Source: Hofstenia miamia (Eukaryota; Xenacoelomorpha; Acoela). Taken from it: a stretch of DNA of 59,390 bases. Position 1 is the stretch's first letter. Each line of letters opens with the position of its first letter. The position numbers were made by a program, and so were the translations under genes. The notes under the pieces are model-generated. The model was not told the origin of the DNA and searched no databases. It saw only the letters and a list, made by a program, of their open reading frames with translations. Location: assembly GCA_004352715.1 (NCBI GenBank), contig SCFE01000019.1, positions 2,191,931-2,251,320 on the forward strand, read 5' to 3'. Shown here in pieces: positions 58,306 through 59,390 of this stretch.

Positions 58306-58979
58306 GTTAATTATAATTTTAACTTCGAATTTTTGAATATTGCAGCACATATAAACAAGTTAATCAAGAAATATGAAAGCAAAGAATCTATTTAATGTAA
58401 GATCAATATCAAAATTATTTTGCATATCGATATTAAAAAATCTAACACATTAATAACTACAAAATATCAATAAATATAATCAAACTAATTCTAAACGTTG
58501 CTTAAAATCGAAAATAGAGGATTCCACACTGAGAACATGATTAAAGAAATAAAAAACATTGATAAAATTAAAGAAAAGGTTAGATTAAAATATATCAATG
58601 AGAAACTAGGAGCTAGATTAAACTTAAAATGATTAACCGATGAAACCAAAATTCTAATACAATTTACTAAATATAGTGCAACATGAGCATGAGGCCACTT
58701 CTAGTATTTCTAGTGATTACACAAATGCGGACCAAATTTTGAAATCAAAATTTTATACAAGACATTAAAATCAAGTAATTCAAAATCATTGAGAACATAT
58801 CTGCATCTTTTATATATTAAATCCAATAATAACAAACTGATTGACAGGAATTATGTATATAACAGCGTACAAAGGCTGCTCTAGACAATCATAGTCAAGT
58901 CTTAATTGATATTAAATTTAATCAAAATCTAGTGTTGTGTACAACTAAATGTTGTATTAAAAAATCCATGCTATGAGTA
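58306..58979. other. Continuation of the channel-gene 3' flank on the occupied copy
   Basis: Matches 52050-52754 of the empty copy with scattered substitutions and small indels. Non-coding. Confidence 0.88.
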
Positions 58980-59390
58980 TAGTTGGCTGCAAAAAAATGA
59001 GACTAGAAAAAAAGGCATATTACTTTTGAAATACTGAACGTAACAACTCAAGAAAGCTACGATTTTAAAGATACATTAAAGGACTATAAGTAAAAAGCAT
59101 CAAAGTCTAATTTGTTTTCCTCCTGTAGAAATAACTTCATTCAAACGAACTGAAACTGATTTCATTAAATTGGACTTCATTTCAGATGTCAAAATGTGTT
59201 GACTTTCTTGTATTTTTTCTTTTAAATCGGATATATTTTTCGGATTTTTCTTCTCATCGTCATTTTTCAATATCTGCCACACGTTTTCGATTGGAGAAAG
59301 ATCAGCAGAACTTGGTGGCCATTGCAAAAACTGGATATTATTTTCAGAAAACCAATTTTTTGTCTTTGCTGACGTGTGCGGGGTTGCTCC
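58980..59390 (-). mobile_element. Tc1-like element (better preserved copy), truncated by window end
   Basis: Starts TAGTTGGCTGCAAAAAAATG after TA and runs to the window edge. The minus strand encodes SAKTKNWFSENNIQFLQWPP, SSADLSPIENVWQILKND and an open C terminus ending GGKQIRL. Unlike the copy at 1958-2690 it keeps the Trp codon and the full 34-residue D-to-E spacing. The corresponding TA in the empty copy (52753-52754) has no insertion, so it is recent or polymorphic. Confidence 0.9.

Overview
The window looks like part of an animal nuclear genome assembly. It is AT-rich, with long TA microsatellites, spliced exons separated by 3-7 kb introns, runs of N, and dense layers of eukaryotic transposons. 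The lineage cannot be fixed from sequence alone; an aquatic invertebrate with high heterozygosity is my guess. I see no bacterial-type genes, tRNA, rRNA or CRISPR.

Host genes. One gene is well supported: a plus-strand DEG/ENaC (degenerin, epithelial or peptide-gated sodium channel) gene. Five exons at 25448-25702, 31739-31920, 38875-39079, 45651-45945 and 48907-49049 join to exactly 1,080 nt (359 codons plus stop) with matching splice phases. They cover the extracellular domain and the second transmembrane segment with its GAS selectivity filter. The first transmembrane segment was not found; 20210-20416 is a weak candidate for an N-terminal exon. A cysteine-rich, LDLa-like exon at 7789-7930 may belong to another gene.

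Mobile elements, left to right: a 468-bp hAT MITE with perfect 8-bp duplications (14-481); a broken hAT transposase joined to a Tc1 fragment (1206-2690); a decayed hAT element with BED finger (about 3.1-5.6 kb); LINE and Penelope remnants (6.2-7.7 kb); a nearly intact Tc1-like element (8392-9741); a CpG-poor LTR retrotransposon on the minus strand (11683-19634) with a tRNA-Trp-like primer site and a nested mariner (14149-14905); and a decayed piggyBac (22320-25019). The channel-gene introns hold LINE, hAT, Tc1/mariner and MITE debris.

The most interesting part is 48.5-59.4 kb. The last channel exon and its 3' flank occur twice (48543-49698 and 50928-52055). The first copy is interrupted at GTTAAT by a long terminal inverted repeat beginning AGTAGTATAT. 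The matching inverted end lies at 58091-58305 and is followed by a second GTTAAT and the continuation of the flank. The second copy runs through the same site uninterrupted. The simplest reading is two haplotypes, one carrying a large Maverick/Polinton-like element with a 6-bp target duplication and one empty, placed in series by the scaffolder. A Tc1 element at 58980 is also present on the occupied copy and absent from the empty one. The interior of the large element is hidden in N gaps.

Assembly cautions: two 21-N gaps are flanked by exact duplicates (149 and 182 bp), one N sits at a transposon junction (1957), and several gaps lie in or beside TA microsatellites.
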